21,936 nucleotides of DNA from a virus: positions 1-21,936 of the IMG/VR virus record IMGVR_UViG_3300045107_000061. One strand, written 5' to 3'. Both the position numbers and the translations under genes were made by a program. Positions 20,727-21,936 of the stretch are shown here, in pieces (position 1 is the first letter of the stretch; every line of letters starts with the position of its first letter). The notes beneath the pieces were generated by a model, which saw only the letters and a list, made by a program, of their open reading frames with translations, ran no database searches and had not been told where the DNA came from.

Positions 20727-21868
20727 GGCTGGCACTCCATGAAGGCTGAGATAAATTCTTTCGCCGGCCGCGGGTCGATCGCGTTACCGAAACCGCGCAA
20801 GATACCCACTCGGTTGGGAAACCCATCAACCAGCAGACGAATTCCGGGTTTAACGCGCCGCGCTTTTCCGTCGGCACCGAGCACCCATTCGAATTCGCCG
20901 CCATCGCGTGCTCGCGTATCTTGTTGTTGTTGCGCGAGTTCCCCGGCGGGTTGCTCGTCTCGGAGCCGCCCGCAAGGCTGGTCGGTGTCGGCCACACCGT
21001 CCGGCCGAGCAGGCCGTTCAGCGGCACCTTCGGCTGATAAACGCCGTCCTTGTGGACGCAGGTGGTGGTGGGCCACGTCGATTTCTCCGCGACCGTTTGA
21101 ATGTCCGCCCGGCATCCCGTCCGCGACGGGCCGCTCATATTCGCGCTTTGCGCTCGCGGGGCCGGCCACGTCGCCGTCGACGCGGCTTGCGCGGGCAGGG
21201 GCGTCCCACCCGCGCCGAACTTCATATTCGGGCCGCCCTTCGCTCCGTCCGTCGCTCTCGACGTCGACCAGTACGAGGTGATCACCTGGTCCGACAAATT
21301 GATCTGATGGCCGCTCGCAAGCCGCGCCCGCGCCCGCGCCGGATCGCTGTACTCGCCGCCCTTGGGCGCGGTGATCGTACGCCACAACCCAGAATCGGTT
21401 TCGCAAGTGGTCCGCACCCGCGCTCGCGGCCTCGAAAGGACGTGCCCCGACAACATAGTCCACGGAACCCAGGTCACTTCGCACAAGTCCGAGCCATTCA
21501 GCCGCGCTCGCAACCTGTTCTCCAAAGATAATTCCAGGGCGACAGTCGCGGATAAGACCGAACCAGACAGGCCAGAGGTGTCGATCGTCGGCAAAGCCCT
21601 TCCGCTTGCCCGCTTGCGAGAATGGCTGACAGGGGCAGCTTCCTGTCCAAACAGGTCTATCGTCCGGCCACCCTGCAAGGCGCAGCGCGTAACTCCATCC
21701 TCCAATGCCCGCGAAGAAATGGCACTGGACGAATCCCCAGAGGTCGTCGGGGCGGACATCGACGATCGAGCGTTCATCGACTTCACCAGGCGCGACGAGT
21801 CCTGCCCGGATAAGTTCTTTGAGCCATTGGGCTGCGAACGGATCGTTTTCGTTGTAATAGGCCGACAT
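20723..21868 (-). CDS. DNA (cytosine-5) methyltransferase, phage type (381 aa)
   Basis: It transfers a methyl group from S-adenosylmethionine to cytosine in DNA. Motif I is FAGIGGWSYALRLAGW (52-67). Motif IV is GSCPCQPFSQAGK (77-89) with the catalytic Cys80. The motif VI position is FGEQV (115-119), EQV instead of the usual ENV. Motif VIII-like is HLRNRFWVV (154-162). The C-terminal motif is RGFGNAIDP (358-366). The stretch between about 165 and 335 is the expected target-recognition region and is unusually rich in Arg, Gly, Asp and Glu. I start at MSAYYNENDP (ATG 21868), a typical opening for this phage subfamily, although no strong ribosome binding site is seen. The gene is locally very GC-rich. 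It could protect phage DNA from host restriction. Confidence 0.85.
   Translation of the reverse strand: MSAYYNENDPFAAQWLKELIRAGLVAPGEVDERSIVDVRPDDLWGFVQCHFFAGIGGWSYALRLAGWPDDRPVWTGSCPCQPFSQAGKRKGFADDRHLWPVWFGLIRDCRPGIIFGEQVASAAEWLGLVRSDLGSVDYVVGARPFEAASAGADHLRNRFWVVAYDHRAQGRRVQRSGAGAGAACERPSDQFVGPGDHLVLVDVESDGRSEGRPEYEVRRGWDAPARASRVDGDVAGPASAKREYERPVADGMPGGHSNGRGEIDVAHHHLRPQGRRLSAEGAAERPARPDGVADTDQPCGRLRDEQPAGELAQQQQDTRARDGGEFEWVLGADGKARRVKPGIRLLVDGFPNRVGILRGFGNAIDPRPAKEFISAFMECQP
20735..20738 (-). promoter_or_regulatory. Possible ribosome binding site of the 15-codon micro-gene
   Basis: GGAG lies eight bases before the ATG at 20726, inside the end of the methyltransferase gene. Confidence 0.4.
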
Positions 21869-21869
21869 G

Positions 21870-21936
21870 TCACATCGCACCTATCGCTTTCAGGTACTCT
21901 GTGACTTCGTTTTCATTATCGGCTACCATGTAGCGG
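21870..21936 (-). CDS. C-terminal end of an unidentified gene (runs off the right edge)
   Basis: The last 21 residues, RYMVADNENEVTEYLKAIGAM, are in an open frame ending in TGA one base before the methyltransferase ATG. The tight spacing matches the rest of the operon. Too short for identification. Confidence 0.55.
   Translation of the reverse strand, partial: RYMVADNENEVTEYLKAIGAM

Larger units (their letters stand above)
20719..21873 (-). other. Second open same-strand frame over the methyltransferase gene (384 codons)
   Basis: This frame is fully open over the whole methyltransferase gene and contains elements I recognise from a protein type often annotated near phage Dcm genes: GRTIDLFGQEAAPVSHS, SGSVLSATVALELSLENRLR, TCETDSGLWRTITAPKGG and near the end LNPEFVCWLMGFPTEWVS. 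Two of these lie exactly over methyltransferase motif IV and the C-terminal motif. Possible starts are a GTG at 21873 or an ATG at 21777. Either the locus is dual-coding or the resemblance is a frame-shifted echo of the conserved methyltransferase. Confidence 0.4.

Noticed and set aside
1-21936. Search for CRISPR arrays, tRNA genes, transposon ends, attachment sites or a reverse transcriptase (diversity-generating element)
   Set aside because: No regularly spaced long repeats, tRNA-like folds, transposase, integrase or reverse transcriptase motifs were seen in either strand by eye.

Overview
The window is a segment of a tailed bacteriophage (or prophage) genome, most likely a short-tailed podovirus-type phage. 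Every gene I can support is on the minus strand, so the window is best read from right to left. The host is probably a proteobacterium. An alphaproteobacterium would fit the moderate-to-high GC and the flavour of the structural proteins, but that is an impression and not a measurement. I see no integrase, repressor, DNA polymerase, tRNA, CRISPR array or insertion sequence.

Right end (about 18.9-21.9 kb) is the DNA-metabolism part. It has the tail of an unidentified gene, a C5-cytosine DNA methyltransferase whose whole length is also open in a second same-strand frame with its own recognisable motifs, a 15-codon micro-gene joined by ATGA junctions to its two neighbours, a winged-helix replication initiator of the lambda O/replisome-organiser type, a 147-aa unknown and a DUF6362-like protein. 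Inside the initiator gene lie four CGTTCCG repeats at exact 11-bp spacing beside a 39-bp stretch of about 23% GC. This is the layout of a lambda-type replication origin.

Middle (18.25-18.9 kb) is a cluster of very small genes (31, 102, 36 and 59 codons), including a one-helix membrane peptide with a strong ribosome binding site nested out of frame inside another reading frame.

The rest (0-18.25 kb) is a packaging and morphogenesis module: small and large terminase, an 84-aa unknown, portal, a small virion protein, a tail-fibre-like protein, short unknowns, a repeat/coiled-coil protein, scaffold, major capsid protein and putative decoration protein. A UUCG-loop rho-independent terminator follows. 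After it come a DUF115/MptE-like plus SAM-methyltransferase fusion, a helix-hairpin-helix-like protein, head-tail adaptor, a putative tail hub/nozzle, a GNAT acetyltransferase, three probable internal/ejection proteins (one with a lysozyme-like RNNNPLNI domain) and the N-terminus of a tail fibre.

Most neighbours in the module overlap by 1-4 bases (TAATG or ATGA), so it behaves as a tightly coupled late operon. The observations I rate highest are the iteron origin inside the initiator gene, the dual-frame methyltransferase locus, and the DUF115-methyltransferase fusion placed among head-tail genes.
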